This document shows positions 26,532 to 39,700 of a stretch of 64,000 bases of DNA, one piece after another. Numbering within the stretch: the first letter of the stretch is position 1; each line of letters starts with the position of its first letter. The stretch spans positions 10,613,501 to 10,677,500 of the forward strand of contig NC_044581.1 in the NCBI RefSeq assembly GCF_901933205.1. Direction: 5' to 3'. The notes below the pieces were generated by a model that saw only the letters and a list, made by a program, of their open reading frames with translations, was not told the origin of the DNA and searched no databases. Source of the DNA: Camarhynchus parvulus (Eukaryota > Chordata > Aves > Passeriformes > Thraupidae). A program made the position numbers and the translations under genes.

Positions 26532-26603
26532 AAAATTTAGAATTCACTCACACACTTTCAAATTTCACTTGGCTATTTATACATAAATATTTTGAAACAA
26601 ACC
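26532..26603 (+). repeat. Unclassified dispersed repeat, copy 2
   Basis: Seen: diverged direct copy of 23101-23170, in the same orientation about 3.4 kb away, ending in the shared TTGAAACAAACC. It is preceded at 26479-26510 by an unrelated perfect 16-bp tandem duplication. The family is not identified. Confidence 0.55.
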
Positions 26604-27018
26604 TTTTGGAAAACAGAATTATCTTAGCAGAATTTAAGACAGTACAACATATAAATGCAGCCTGGAAGCTAGGAATGCTTAGGAAAGGTGCTGCTTGTTT
26701 TGCAACATAAACTAACAAAACTAAGCAGACTGCACAATTCTTCAAAAAACACTTCTGCCTGTCTAAAATCACACATGCATCCATATATGCATGTGACTTT
26801 TCATAAGCATGTTTCATACTTCATTTACAGGGTGTTAATTTTGTAAGCTGTGAATCCACATTTTCTCCTTGAGTGTTAATACTCTTTATGTCCTGCTGGG
26901 TAAACAACCAGAACCAAACTGGTGTTCTGAACTGTCCCTGAAAAGATTTAGCCTTCTCACACTTGGTTTTCAACACAGTAAAAGCATTTACTTTCAGAAA
27001 TTTTAAATTTCTCATTAA

Positions 27019-27070
27019 ACAAGAAAATAAAAAAAAAACCAAAAAACAAAAAACCAAACAAAACCAAAGA
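27019..27070. repeat. A-rich (AAACCAAA) tract
   Basis: Seen: A runs separated by CC or C for about 50 bp. Simple repeat with no recognisable retroposon upstream. Confidence 0.85.
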
Positions 27071-28019
27071 AGTCTGAATAAAAGAAGAAATATCGTATTA
27101 GCCTAAGGAAACTGGAAGGCTGTTCTTTTTGCAATGAAGTTGATTGAATATCCTGCAATTGCTGCGTAATGTGATTATTACTGAGGGTTTACACTTCCCT
27201 AAAAAATCCTGGAATCTACTTGACTAAATCAGGCTCATCTCCATTTCTGGTGCTTTGGGCCACAAACAATCATTTCTGCCTCTCCCATTTTTCTTTACAT
27301 TGGCTTAAAAACCACAAAGCAGTAAGTTTCTTTTTTTTCTCCTTAACCTTTTAAATGTAAAGAATAAAATAATGCAAATATTTTTCCTCCTTGATTTTAG
27401 ACCAAAGTTTCAAAACAGCAGTATTTTACATTGCAAGAAGTGTCCTTTAAATAATTAAAGGATTCGGCTCCTTCCCTAAGTTAAAAAATATATAGAACAA
27501 GCACAGCCATCAATACAGGCTTTGCCCCTCTCTGAATTAATCCAATTATTCAAATGTCAGTTATAACTGTCAGAGAGCAGTTCCTTGGGCTGGACCAAAC
27601 TGTTAAAAATTAAAACTGTTTTACCTCGTTTAGTCTCTCTGCCTTTTTAATGTAAAATCCATGGTCTTGACAAAAAGTTGTGGGATTTGACACCCAATGC
27701 AACACAACCCTATTTCTGTCATACATGCATAATTCACTTTGGAAATTTGCACTTGCTTTAAAATATTACTGAAATATACATGTAACATATGCTAATTCAG
27801 CCGCACTGGCTTGCAAGCTCCAGCCACTAGGTTATATGTAAACTTTGCCAAGTGCATACACTGTACATAAAGGGATTATAAATGAAAGAAAAGATCACTG
27901 TCCCTAGCTCTCAGTTTCCAGCCTTGGCCAAACTGACAGCCCCAAATCCCAGCAACATCTAACATGCCCTTCCTGTGGAGAAGACAGCCTGTTCTCAGAG
28001 TCTTAATTACATCCCAGCT
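27071..28019. other. Non-coding DNA before the CpG-rich island
   Basis: I see no feature beyond ordinary AT-rich sequence. G+C rises gradually towards 28 kb. Confidence 0.65.
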
Positions 28020-28480
28020 GACTGCCCGGCGTTGCCAAAATCAGGCAACAAACGATGCACCTTCACTTGCAATATGGTCTGCTAAACAGACTCCCAGTCA
28101 CACAGAAAGAAACTTTCACAACAAGGAGAAATAAAGGGACGAGCGAGAGAGTGAGGGAGAGGGCAAGCAGCAACCCAGAGACAGCAGAATTCTCCTCCCA
28201 GACTCCTGGGGGAGCGGCGAGCAGCGGCACGTAACAAACACGGCTATCCCTGGCTCCCGGCAGCCTCACAGCCCAAGGTGCCTCATGCCAAGGACTGCTG
28301 CTCTCCAAGATGGGCCACTGTTCCTCAGACTGGCTAGATTAATGATTGCTAAGGAAGGCTAACCAACCCCTCACTGCTCAGGCCATTATAATTACAGAAG
28401 AACAGCATGCCGCATTCTGCAATCGCAAATGGTATCATATGTTTTCCTGGCCGGCTTGCACGAGGAGCTTTATTTACACA
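28020..28480. promoter_or_regulatory. Small CpG-containing GC-rich island with homeodomain sites (candidate enhancer or alternative promoter)
   Basis: Seen: the stretch is clearly richer in G+C than its surroundings. Eight CpGs fall between 28140 and 28260, in a window where CpG is otherwise rare. A purine-rich GAGAGAGTGAGGGAGAGGG run lies at 28146-28164. TAAT (28340-28343) and TAATTA (28389-28394) follow downstream, then a TGCAATCGCAAATG motif. No convincing coding frame crosses it: the 81-codon minus-strand frame lacks recognisable features. Inference: such retained CpG-rich sequence inside AT-rich DNA often marks a conserved enhancer or an unannotated first exon. Splice donors were not convincing. 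Confidence 0.35.
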
Positions 28481-31400
28481 GATGAAGCGTGAGAGGACGT
28501 GGATTTAAAGCAGAAGTATTTTAAAATTAACAGAATTGTGTGGATTTATGGTACCCAACAAACAAAGTTGCACCGAGATCTGGTTTAGTTTGCAGAGCTA
28601 TAAATATCAAAGTCTCTGTGAGGGAAAATGCTCACCCATCCTCCCCGAGTCTCATGGTTATACAGAAAATACAGCATTGAAAAGGTCCCATTCCCTTAAT
28701 GAAATGAATTTGACCTTGCAGAAGTGCTAATAAAGCAGTTTCACTAAGACCACAAGACTGTTTTAGAATCTGTAAAAAAAGAAACTTCACTCTTACTAAA
28801 TGTGCTAAGGAAATGTAGAGATTATTTCCGACTAATACAACGAACGTTAATATCAAAATTACATTAATTAGATTCCAAAAGATGGATTCCATACTATTTT
28901 TCACAAAATTTTACTATATTCAAGTATATAATTACATTCTAGAAATAGGATAGTTGCACTATGATTTTTAATTAATGTATAGCTTACAATAGTAAAAAAT
29001 ATTTTTGGGTCACTCCAAGTACCAAGGAATCCCTTCCACTGATAAAGCTTGGTAGTTCTATCTACAGATATACTTATTTTTAAAATTCATATCCTTCTCA
29101 AATTCAGATTCGATGAACCAGACTAATACAACAATTATATCAAAAGATATCTAGTCCATCAGTTTAATACTTTTTCAATCTAACTCTCATTGTTTGAATT
29201 TGTATCTGATGGACCAACTTTTTCCAATATTTTGTGAATTTTGTTTTTAAATCTATGAACCTGATTGTGGTAACTTTTCTAAAGAAAAATGGAGTGAAAG
29301 AAACCCAAGAGGTCATCTTATACTGAGGTAGATGACCACTCACAGGACTGCAAAAAAATTGGGCTTTTCAGTACAATAAATATCTACAAAACCTTTTACT
29401 TGACAGTTCTACACACACAAGGACAAGTATCCTTCAGTGGCCACACAAAGGACTATACCCTGCAGGCTTTATAGCAATGTAGGAAAATCACACTGTTCCA
29501 GAACCTTGTATTAAGCAGAGCTTTCTTTCACAGAGACTGTGATACAGGGTTTAAGAAATAACAGAGTGAGGCTTTTTGCTTGCTTTACTTGGTTAGTTTG
29601 GTTTAAATACAGGTCTCTAGCAACTGAGAGAAAATCCTGCTCTGCACATATTTTTATACTCATAAAATACATTCCAACTACCTCAAGATACCAGTAATAC
29701 AACAGACAATTATTAAAGTGAAACTGCTAAAAAAACAAACAACACACAGACACCACAGCCCCTCAAAATAGTGAATAAACATCTATGAGCAAACTACCCT
29801 CCCAAAAGTACACCTGGCACTGAAGGATGATTTAGCTCACATTTAAATCTTGCCAATATTTTTTTAAAGACATGGTGTCACATACTTTAAACTCCACACC
29901 CACTATTCTTTACATAGCAGAGTAAAATAATTCAACAGACACAATCTTATTAAATCTTCTGAATGCCAAAATACCAGGGTTTTTTTCCCAGACTTCCCAT
30001 AGCATAGAGCACAAGCTGGTGAATGAGTCAGCCTCAGAATAAGGTGCTGTGGAAGCTTGGAAGTGAACATTATCCATCGATCAACAGCTCCCACTGCTCA
30101 CCGTGGCCCGCCAGGCTCAGGGGGAGCAGAGCACAAGCAGTGCTCCAAGTGGATGCAATGGCTGCTTTCCTGCAAACTTCCATCCTGACAGCTGTGAAAG
30201 GCATTTTTATTGGATAGCTGCACAGGCAAGAACAGCATGGGACTGCAATCCGCAATACATTGATACAGATTTGGTAAATATGTTGGATCTGTGGAATGTG
30301 AGGGTAAAAAAGCATGTACATCAACCAAAGAACTAACTTTCACAGAATTTATCTTGTAGATTACAATATATTATAATGGTATGAGTAAAAGGTCAAAATA
30401 GGAAAGGGGAGGCAAAGGAAGGATGTCATAGAAACATTAGCACAACATAGTAATAAAATTAGGGAAATAAATGTAGATTTATAACTGGCAAGTAAGTGTT
30501 TGCACTATTCCATACTCCAATGCTAGTGAAATATTTCTTGTATTCAGAGAAGACTGCTTACTATATAGACATTTGGACAGATACTATACAGAAGTTTGCA
30601 GATATATATTTTATTTAGATTTGTAAATAAAGATGCATGTATTTTAATCCATCTCTGGCTGTTGTTACTGATGTTCCGTATTTTGGCGCTGCAAAAGCTG
30701 ATTTGTTGAACATCCTATTTCTGTGAATAGCCCTAAAGGCCTGGCTACAATGTGTGCTTAAAACAGAGTAAATTCAACTCAAAATATGATGGATTTGGCA
30801 TCAACCAAACAAAACAAAACAATCATTTATTTATTGGAAAAAGAAACAGTACCATTGGCTGAAGATGCCACTAAACTTACTGCACTGTCCTTTTGCAGCC
30901 ACACATCTCTCACCTAAAATCACTGCTTAGGTGGGCACAGTGGGGACACCAAAGCTGCACTGGGGATGCAAATTCACAGACATTAAAAGATGTGAGGAAT
31001 TAAGAAATTATTATGACCAGGTGAAAGACTGTGAGACCTTCCTGGAGATGCCTGTCTCTTCTGTAGACTGTGGAGATAAGCATACAGCTTTTTGCTGAGT
31101 CACTCTCAAGCTCAGCATTAGTCTCTACTGCAAAAATATAACAGAAAAGATGAGCTGTATCCAAGCTTTTTCTGGCATGAGCAGAATTGACATTGGTAAT
31201 CCAAGCCTATATGACCAAATCCTACTCCAAAAAGAAAACAGACATATTTTTATTGGCCTCTGTTAGTTGTAAAGGACAGATAACACTTAGCAATCAGCAG
31301 AAGTTCTCTAGAACTCTGTTTATATGTGGTAAGAACAGTATTTGTGAATGGAAAAACAACAGTTCTTTAAAGCAAAATAAACTGCATCAAATACACTACC

Positions 31401-33655
31401 TGTCATACAAAAAAAGAGATGTGAACAAGGTAGTTCATGGTTATTCACTTCTTCCAGGACTAAAGTAAATCACAACATTGTTCCAGCCAGCAGATGCAAG
31501 GAGCCATTAAAAGCAAACTAAAATATACTCTTTTATACAAGAAAGTTTACAGTAAAACAGAAAAACTTTCAGGTATTACTTAAAAGCAACAAAATAATAT
31601 TTCTACTACTGATCTATCTAGAAGGGAACACAGCTTGATCTTGTTTTAAAGAAACCTTTTTTAAGGAAATAAATGACATTTAGCCACCTATGATTGACCA
31701 TTTATATCACCCAAAGTCCTGAGCTCAGAAATTGCATCCACTAGTTTAGATCAACAAATTGCAGCCTCAGCATCTACTGGCATTATTATTTGCTTTTAGC
31801 AGAAGCAAGTCAATTAAAGTATCTTTAGGGTGGTAAGACAGCGTTCAGGTACTTTAAAGAAACATCTTCCTTCCAACCCAGCAAGAAAAACTATGCTGAT
31901 ATATGAGCTACCAAATTTCCTAGCATTTATACCTTTACTAGTGCTTTACTAGTACACTGTGCAGAAAAGTCAGAAAGGTTCAAAACATAATTCTCTGGCC
32001 TGGAAATAAGGAGCACAAACAAGTGATGAAGGCAGTGATGGACTGTCTTGTAAAGATCACTAGGAAGAAAGTAAAAGGTCACTAGGAATCAAAAGCTTTA
32101 TAAATTATCACCTGTTATGTACAAGATTTTGAAATTAACAACATAACTAGGTAATCTGAGAGTTCCTAAAGAGCAGGAAGAGAAAATTATTAATAATAGT
32201 AATTAGAACAGTAGTATTTTGGCTTGCTGTGCCCTTTTAGATGATAAACAGTAAAGATCCCATAGAAGCTTCTCAACACTGGAAATACAGGACTAAAAGT
32301 ATGCAACAGGAGGTGGTGCAGAGCCTTGAGCTGACATGACAAATTCTGAAGCCATGGCAGCAGCTCTGCCTGTGGCCTGTGTGAAGTACACACCCTCCTA
32401 GATCTCTGCCCAGTTTGGGAATGAGAAAAGACTGAAACGACTGCAGCTCACACATACTTCTGCAGAAAGAACTGGACACTAATGTTGGTTTTTTTCTTCC
32501 AGCAGAAAAAAATCATAGGAAGGAAGTAGTACAGAAAGGCTGCTGAAGCAAAGCATTCCAATAAGAAATAGAAATAAGAACTTTTATGGTGTGAGGCTAA
32601 TTAGCAATTGACTCAATTTCCAGAGAAATGGTAGATTTCCATTTCCCAATATCCTCAAACCAATGGACACCATTCTGAAAAATGCATTTAAACCCAAAGA
32701 TAAACCACTGGGCTCAATACAGGGACAGCCAAGGGAAACACAACTCCTTAAAATATACAGAAACTCAAACCAGATGGTCTAAATGTCCCTTCTGGCCTTA
32801 AAATCTGTGACAGAAAAAGAACATTGAACAAATAGAGAAGATGGAAAATAAACTACAAATCTTCCTTTAAAGTGTTTGTTCCTTCAAATAGAACTGAATT
32901 CTACCCTGTAATCTGAGCCCTTCTAATTCTACCAATGGTGTGCAATTTTTTATGTGGTATTTGAAAACATTAAATTTTCAATCAAAGTATTTGTTAAATT
33001 AAGTGTAGATATAATCACAAAGGCAAAATTTATCTCCATTGCTAAATGGTAGAGACTTTAAAATGGCATTCCTTTCAGATGAAGGAAATACATCCTCTTA
33101 CTAGAATTTTCTATTACTGCAAACCTTGAATTCAGCTCTGAACATCCACTGAATTGTGCTTTTGAAGAATGCACAAGATGAATGTCATATTCACTCAGCA
33201 TCCATAAATCAGCTTGAATAATTTAATACCTGTTGAAATTTTCTTCCAATTTATTACATGAAATAATAACATGAGAAGTAATTACAATAAAGAAAAAGTT
33301 CAGGTGCAACAGCGTTAGTTCAACATCTAGGATCAAGTGTCAGTGGAGATTAACAAATTTCATTCATTTTATCTCCAGCACTGGAGACACGCAGCTCCCA
33401 GCTTTAATAGTCAGGAATGTCTGTTAGTTAAATGACTTTGTAAAGGCAGTCAAGTGAGGGCAGACAGCGACAGTTTAATTAGGGAGCTTGCTATAACTCT
33501 ATCTGGGAGCTGTAGGCACTGGACTAGAACAAGCGTAAAACTGACTCAATACTGACTAGCAACCCCTGCCCCCCAAGCCAACAAAAACCCTCCAACACAA
33601 AAAAACCCCAAGAAGATACTTTTCATGGCAGGTTCTCTCATTTATTCTGGCGTCA
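28481..33655. other. Non-coding DNA
   Basis: Only the ancient CR1/L3-like remnant at 32755 is recognisable. A 12-bp direct match, GACTAATACAAC, occurs at about 28829 and 29120. Frames near 30000-30340 overlap on both strands in a GC-richer patch and match nothing known. Confidence 0.65.
32755..32811 (+). mobile_element. Ancient CR1/L3-like LINE 3'-end remnant
   Basis: Seen: 'cagatggtctaaatg' followed by 'tcccttctggccttaaaa' and 'tctgtga' (32771-32810). This matches the common amniote CR1/L3 3' end, whose consensus carries a 'cccttctggccttaaaatctatga' core. It is on the plus strand, opposite to the two avian-type CR1 fragments, and lacks the later avian terminal sequence, so it is likely an older insertion. 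Upstream limits are indistinct. Confidence 0.7.
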
Positions 33656-33705
33656 GGTTGGCTACAGGTGAACAGGAGCAACGTAACCGCCGCAGCAGAA
33701 GAAAG
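33656..33705 (+). other. Weak candidate small exon, basic peptide
   Basis: Seen: a pyrimidine-rich stretch ending in GGCGTCAG is followed by 50 nt and then an AAG|GTGAGG donor (GT at 33706-33707). One frame is open through the segment and encodes a Q/E- then arginine-rich peptide ending R-R-S-R-R-K. The segment holds two CpGs in CGTAACCGCC, which is unusual in the surrounding AT-rich DNA. In the same frame an ATG lies upstream at 33625-33627, so a first-exon reading is also possible. There is no supporting neighbour exon on this strand, and I recognise no protein. It may be chance or part of a conserved non-coding stretch. Confidence 0.18.
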
Positions 33706-36700
33706 GTGAGGTTAAGAGAGCAATCATTTATCTTGTATTGATTTCTGGACACTATGTCCTAGATACATTCCAAGATAGAATGACAGCTTTCTGTTTTGTG
33801 TCGGTAAGAGAAGAAAATGACTAGCACCAGTACCCATTGTTTTCCTATCATATTTCCTTTTAGAAACATGCCACACTTAGATTTTTATTCAGACAAGGAA
33901 ATCCAAACAAGTTTATCACAGAAAAGGAGGGTTAGGGGATGGTTAATCAGCCATTTGTCTTTGCTGCTGGATAGTTGGGAGTCACAGGGTCAAAACTGAG
34001 CACAATTGGACCATTTGGTTTTATCTCAGGTAACCCTACATCTCTGGTAATTGAACCCATTTCACTCGGTCAGAGTTCCTGTCACTCATATTCAATGTCT
34101 GTCATTACTGAGAAATGCTTCATGACATATTACACTGACAGAACCACCACTGCAAGGCTGGAAAGAATCCCCAGGCACCAGAAGTAGAAGACAATGGAAG
34201 CTTCTTTCAGACCAGCGATGTTTAACATTTTATGTGCTGACATTGTGACTGTAACCGCAATATAACGAAAGCCTAACAAATGGAAGATCAAAAAAAATCC
34301 ATAGTTTATCTGCTTCAGGGACTAGCAGGCAACATCAGAAATAAAATGAACTGGCAGCTCCAAGGTTACTTGCACATAACACTAAAATCCTTTGAAAAAG
34401 CTGTATATATAACACACACTTAATTCTAGACCTCAATATGACACTGATTTTATTTTGGATAGGCGTTGCAACTACTACACCTCCCTTAAATACGAGCATC
34501 CAAATCCTTTTCTTTCTGCTACTGCTTTTTTACTTATAAGCTGCAAACAGTAACAGGAGCACAACTTGCACACCTTCTGTTTTGCTGAAGATGATGGAAA
34601 ACAGCCAAGCTTTCCTAACCTCTGAAACACTCCTGTACACAGAAATTCTAAATGCAAAAATGCCAGTTACCCTCTCACTTCTCAGCTTTACAATCCTTAC
34701 AAGTGCTCCCCTAATTTATTTTCTATGTAGATCAACTATTTCACTTGCTAGGTCATTGCTGCAGCATTTGACAGGCACACCACTCACCTCTGCCACACCT
34801 GAATTCATCAGATACATTCAAGCCAGCTTCTTTGGACCACACAAATTATTTGCAGGATCTTTCTCAGGCTTAAAATCCTACAATTGTATTAACTGAACAT
34901 CAACATTCTATTAGCACATTGATTAGAATTCAGGGGATGGAAAGTTGAATTGGGTGATGGGGAAAGAAAATAAAGGCAACAAAAGACATTTAAAATTTGA
35001 TTGTCATCTTGATAGGTTTAGCTCAATTTTACCTGCTTATAAGAATGTTGAAGAAGGGTATTAAAAATCATTTAACTGCATCTCTTCAAGTAACTGATGT
35101 GAAAATTGATTTCACCATATTTAAAATTTTATTTTTAAGAACACCTTTAAACTAAAAGTTACTAGATTTCAAAGACACTTTGATAAGTACCCAGCCCACA
35201 TGTTAAGTCTGTATTAGCTACAACTGATTATTTGTAGTAGTTTATTATACTGCTTAATGATGTCCTGATGAACCAGTAGAGAGGAATAATTTCTTTCCAT
35301 CCTGAGTGCCCTGAACAAAAAATAAACAGGATTAAATTCTGCTCCCAAATTTGGTAGAAGCCCAAAATTCAGCTGAGATTATTATATTAAACACTTATTG
35401 CTTCAAGGCTGAAGCAGAAACCAAAGGAACATCAATAATGTGAACAGTTAGATTCCACCCTAAGATTATAATGAATTTCATACAGAATAATGGAAAAATA
35501 TCCCTAAACTAGATCTTCCATATTTTATTAAATCTCTTTTGATTAATTTATAGGATTAAACCAAATTTTTGCACTACTCTGATGCAGTATGTGAATATTT
35601 TAAATAAAGGGTTGCTTGGAATTCTGAGATCAATAAGGAACTTTAGCATTATTCACTATCAGCTACAGAAATTGGAATTGAAAAGATAAAGTCATCTTGA
35701 ACTATGAAATTGCAGTATGAAGAGCTGAGAAGATACTGCCTGAAGTTCATAAAAGTTCTAATATCAAGTGCATTACTTCTAAAGCAACCATTATTTTCAC
35801 TTTAAGAATAAACTGTATTTCATTGTGAAGTACAAAAAAATCTTAAATAGATTTAGAAACTACAATTCACAGCAGTAAAAGAAGATGTCCAGTAAGAAAT
35901 ATATGACAAACAGTAGCACAATAATTCAGCCATTAATAAATCTGGCACAATAACCATTATCTTGTCATAAAGTAAGATAATATATCACCAATCCCTCCAT
36001 GCTGGACTTTATACTGTATTTATGTGCTAAAAGCCTTCTTAGAAGCAGATGCTTCAATTCAAAGCTCCAAAACCCCACTGATATGTACTGGTGCTATTCA
36101 GCTATTTCTCGATACTTCTATACATAAAGCAGGGAGCAGGTTTGGGAGCACTGTGGCCAAAGAATCAAAATGAATGATATTCAGGTTATAGCTTAGCAGG
36201 GAAAAAAAGTGTTGCAACAATTTTTCTAATGCTGAAATACCATTTCACCAAATGTTCCTGTCAAGGCATGGTTTAATTACCTTGGCACCCATGCCACTTA
36301 TAATCACCTGTCATTAGCAACAAGGCTTGCATCTGTTTACACGTCTGTCAGAAATGCCAGCCCAGCTCACATCTAAGGAAAACACAACTTTTGCTGGTGC
36401 TTGACCCCAGATGTGGAAAGCTCACCATAAACTTACTTACATCCAGAGCAAAACATTTCACAAATTTCAGCTGTAAAGATACTACAATGTTTTTGCCATA
36501 ATGCTTTCCCAGCATGGCCTTTGTAAACATGAGGCTTCTCTCTTTTTCATTGTCATATGTACTGGCAATTTCATTTAGGAATTTCAAAATGTAGAATAAG
36601 GTAGAATACATAGCTTAACCTATACTAAAAAGAACTTTCTGGAGGTACAGAGCAATTACACTGGTGCTCTGATTCTTTAGTTATTTATAATTCAGAAGGA

Positions 36701-36770
36701 TAGTTCTGAATGACATTCTGGCAAACTATCCTCACTCCTTATCAACTCCACATACATACCTGGAAGTCAG

Positions 36771-36790
36771 GTGTGCATGCACATGCATGT
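36771..36790. repeat. 20-bp alternating purine-pyrimidine tract
   Basis: Seen: GTGTGCATGCACATGCATGT alternates strictly purine/pyrimidine for 20 bp and contains GCATGC and ATGCAT palindromes. A Z-DNA-prone sequence by established rules; function unknown. Confidence 0.8.
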
Positions 36791-39700
36791 TGGGTGGTAG
36801 GTCAGTAACATCCTAAATTGAGGGGCAAGAGTCTATTTTGATAGCTTTTATAATTTTAGGACTCAAACTCCTGAGGCAAAATAAATGTAGTTTCCATTTG
36901 TGTCCTGTGCGACTGGAACACTCAAAGCTATTCTAGCTAGCTGGCAAATACCTTTAAAACAAGTAAATCACAAAAGCAATTTTATGGCTCAGTCCTGCAA
37001 ATACTCTCTGCTGCAGTACTTGCTCTTTAAAAGCCCAGCAGGTCAGCTGTGAATCCAGAAGTGTTCTGAAGGATCAAAACTCTTAATAGGTGTCAGCACC
37101 CCAGGGCAATGCCCCACACAGAAGGGATGGACACCTGCCCTTTTCTTCATATAAGCACATGTATGGCACCCCAGGTGTCACTGCATTCTCACTCCTGCTT
37201 CAAGGACTGCAGACAGCTTTTTGTATACACTATTTCTAGCAAGTTAAAGGACCTTAAATTAAGTCCTTCAGCCGCTAAAGAGAGATATTTTAGTGCACAA
37301 TATTTTCACATCTTTATAATGCTGAAAATAAAAACTTGCAGGTACTACAGAAACATGCACCTACGGTGAATACTACAATTTAAATACACTTTCTATCCTT
37401 GTAAGACACATGAAACAAAGCCAAGAACTCTTTGGCTTTACATTCTGGTGAAATCCAAACTGTTCTGAGGATTATAAATGGTTACTGTTTGTCTTGGCTC
37501 CTACCTATATCAGATTCAGACTGAAGAATCTTAGTGAATTATAAAGGATAAAGTGGATATTTCTAAATTAAAAGACTGCAATTCCAGTGGCTCAGTGTAT
37601 CAGTTTTCTGTTTCATCTAAGTTTGCTGTGGAGAAAGTTGTGGTATCTGACAACAAAGGATCGAAAACATTTACTTTCATGAGCCAAAAGCTTCTTGCCT
37701 CAATTATTTTGAAGATTAAACCCTCCACCCTCTCCAACCAAACAGATGAAGATCAGTTACACTTTTTTAATGACTCAAAGGGACATAGGCTACCAATAGA
37801 ATAGTTAGAACAGGATCTAAAGAGCACACAATCAGAAAGGAATATGATTAAATTAATCCAACGCTGAGTTTTAATCCTGGAGTCAGATCTGTATGTGACT
37901 TTTTTATGTAACTTTTTGATTTGCACCATTAGAAGTTCAGGGAAAGTGAGAACTGCCATTGCAGCTTCTGTTTGATGGGGAGACATAACACTTAGGACTA
38001 ACAGCCTAACACCACTGAAATACAGCAGTCTTTGTTTATTTTGGGGTTTTTATGTGACATTAACAACTTCTTGGCCAGACAGCCAGGCCAGGTTAGTGAC
38101 ACGTTAGCACTGCTCCCATCCAGAGCAGAAAGAGAATGCAGCATCTGTGAGTGCAGCACAGACCAGTAGTGCCAGCTTGTGTTTCACCCAGAGTCAATCA
38201 CCAGGGCTGGATTAACCAGGAGGAAAGACAATCAGCACACATCAGAATGAAAATTCCTTCCTCTAGGTTTGTACCAAACTCATAACTGAATAAGCAACAC
38301 CATAATCACAGCTTCAACTGCAACATAAAGCTCACAGTACTATTAACACGGATTTCCTACAGCCACTACAGTTTGCTGAATGGTGAGAATAATAAAATTT
38401 GTGTGTTTGACCACCAGAAACCAGTTAGAAGTGTTCCAGAGAGCAGGGTAACCAATGCTGAGGATCCCTGCTTCACAGAAACCCACACAAGTCAACCATG
38501 ATTGCTTCCTCTGCTCAGCAATAACTGATTTCATAGAAAATCTGAGAACCAGAGTGCTTAGTACGGAACAGGATAGACCAAGATCATTTTAATGCCTAAA
38601 CTGCACTATATATTCTGTAGAATATGGACCATAAAGTATTCTTCCAAATGCTCCCTCAATCAGCACATAGTCAAAAACATGAACCACATCATTATCAATT
38701 TATTATAAATTACTCTTTATATTATAGCCCCTCCTAATATATGATGAATATGACCAGATAAGGGTAATTAAAAATCCAAAACTGGAAAAGGATGAGGACC
38801 AATGATGCATAGATGGCACGGCAAGGAAGAAGCAGAGAATAAAAATTTCTAGGGAAAAAACCCAAGAACTTCCCCTTAGGCCCTTCGCTGAAAGCATTGA
38901 AATCCATAAGAAAAATATGAAGAAGTTCTGCTGGTGGGTTTATTTTGGACTGAATGCTAAAGTGTTTTTGAGTAGTATTTCAAATATGACTTCTGTTGTA
39001 ACTGGTTAGACAGACAACCTCACTGACTTCTAATGAAAGACCATGTAAGTTATTCCATTTCTAGAATGTCTCTCTCTGAATGTGGCTCAGTTCCACATAC
39101 ATAAACCTAGAGTTTCCTCCTTCCACTCCATTATTCAACAGCAATTACAGCTAGGATGTTATGGAAGAGCCACCCAGTGTTCCAAGCCCTAATTTAAGGT
39201 GATACACAGCTACCTGGAGTTTATGGGTACTTCCTCCCATGAGATGTATTCAACTACAGGAAAAAAAAAATCCCTAAGCTGTATTACTTGTAAAAGCTCA
39301 TTATGATTAAGCTCTTCACTGTCCTATAATTAAAATAATTATTACAAATAACTGTCCCCTAAAAGTAAGCTCATGGATACAGATTTCAATTGTAAACCAT
39401 CTGGTTGTAGTTTTCCACCTTCCAGCATGGGTGGTGATAGCAGTCATACACGCTAAAATCAAGTTTTAAATAATTTTATCAGTACACACAGCATTCAAGT
39501 AATGAACCCCAGAAGTCTCAGCTCCCTAAGATATTTCTGCACTGGAAAAGACAGATGACTCCTGGAAGGTAAGCTAGCATTTCTGCAGCAAACATTACCC
39601 CAGTCTAGCACAGGACATAAAACTTGCCATTTGCACCATTAGGTTTGCCAGGACAAATGAGGGGCTGGGGGTGATGTATGGCACAGGAAGGCAACCACAG

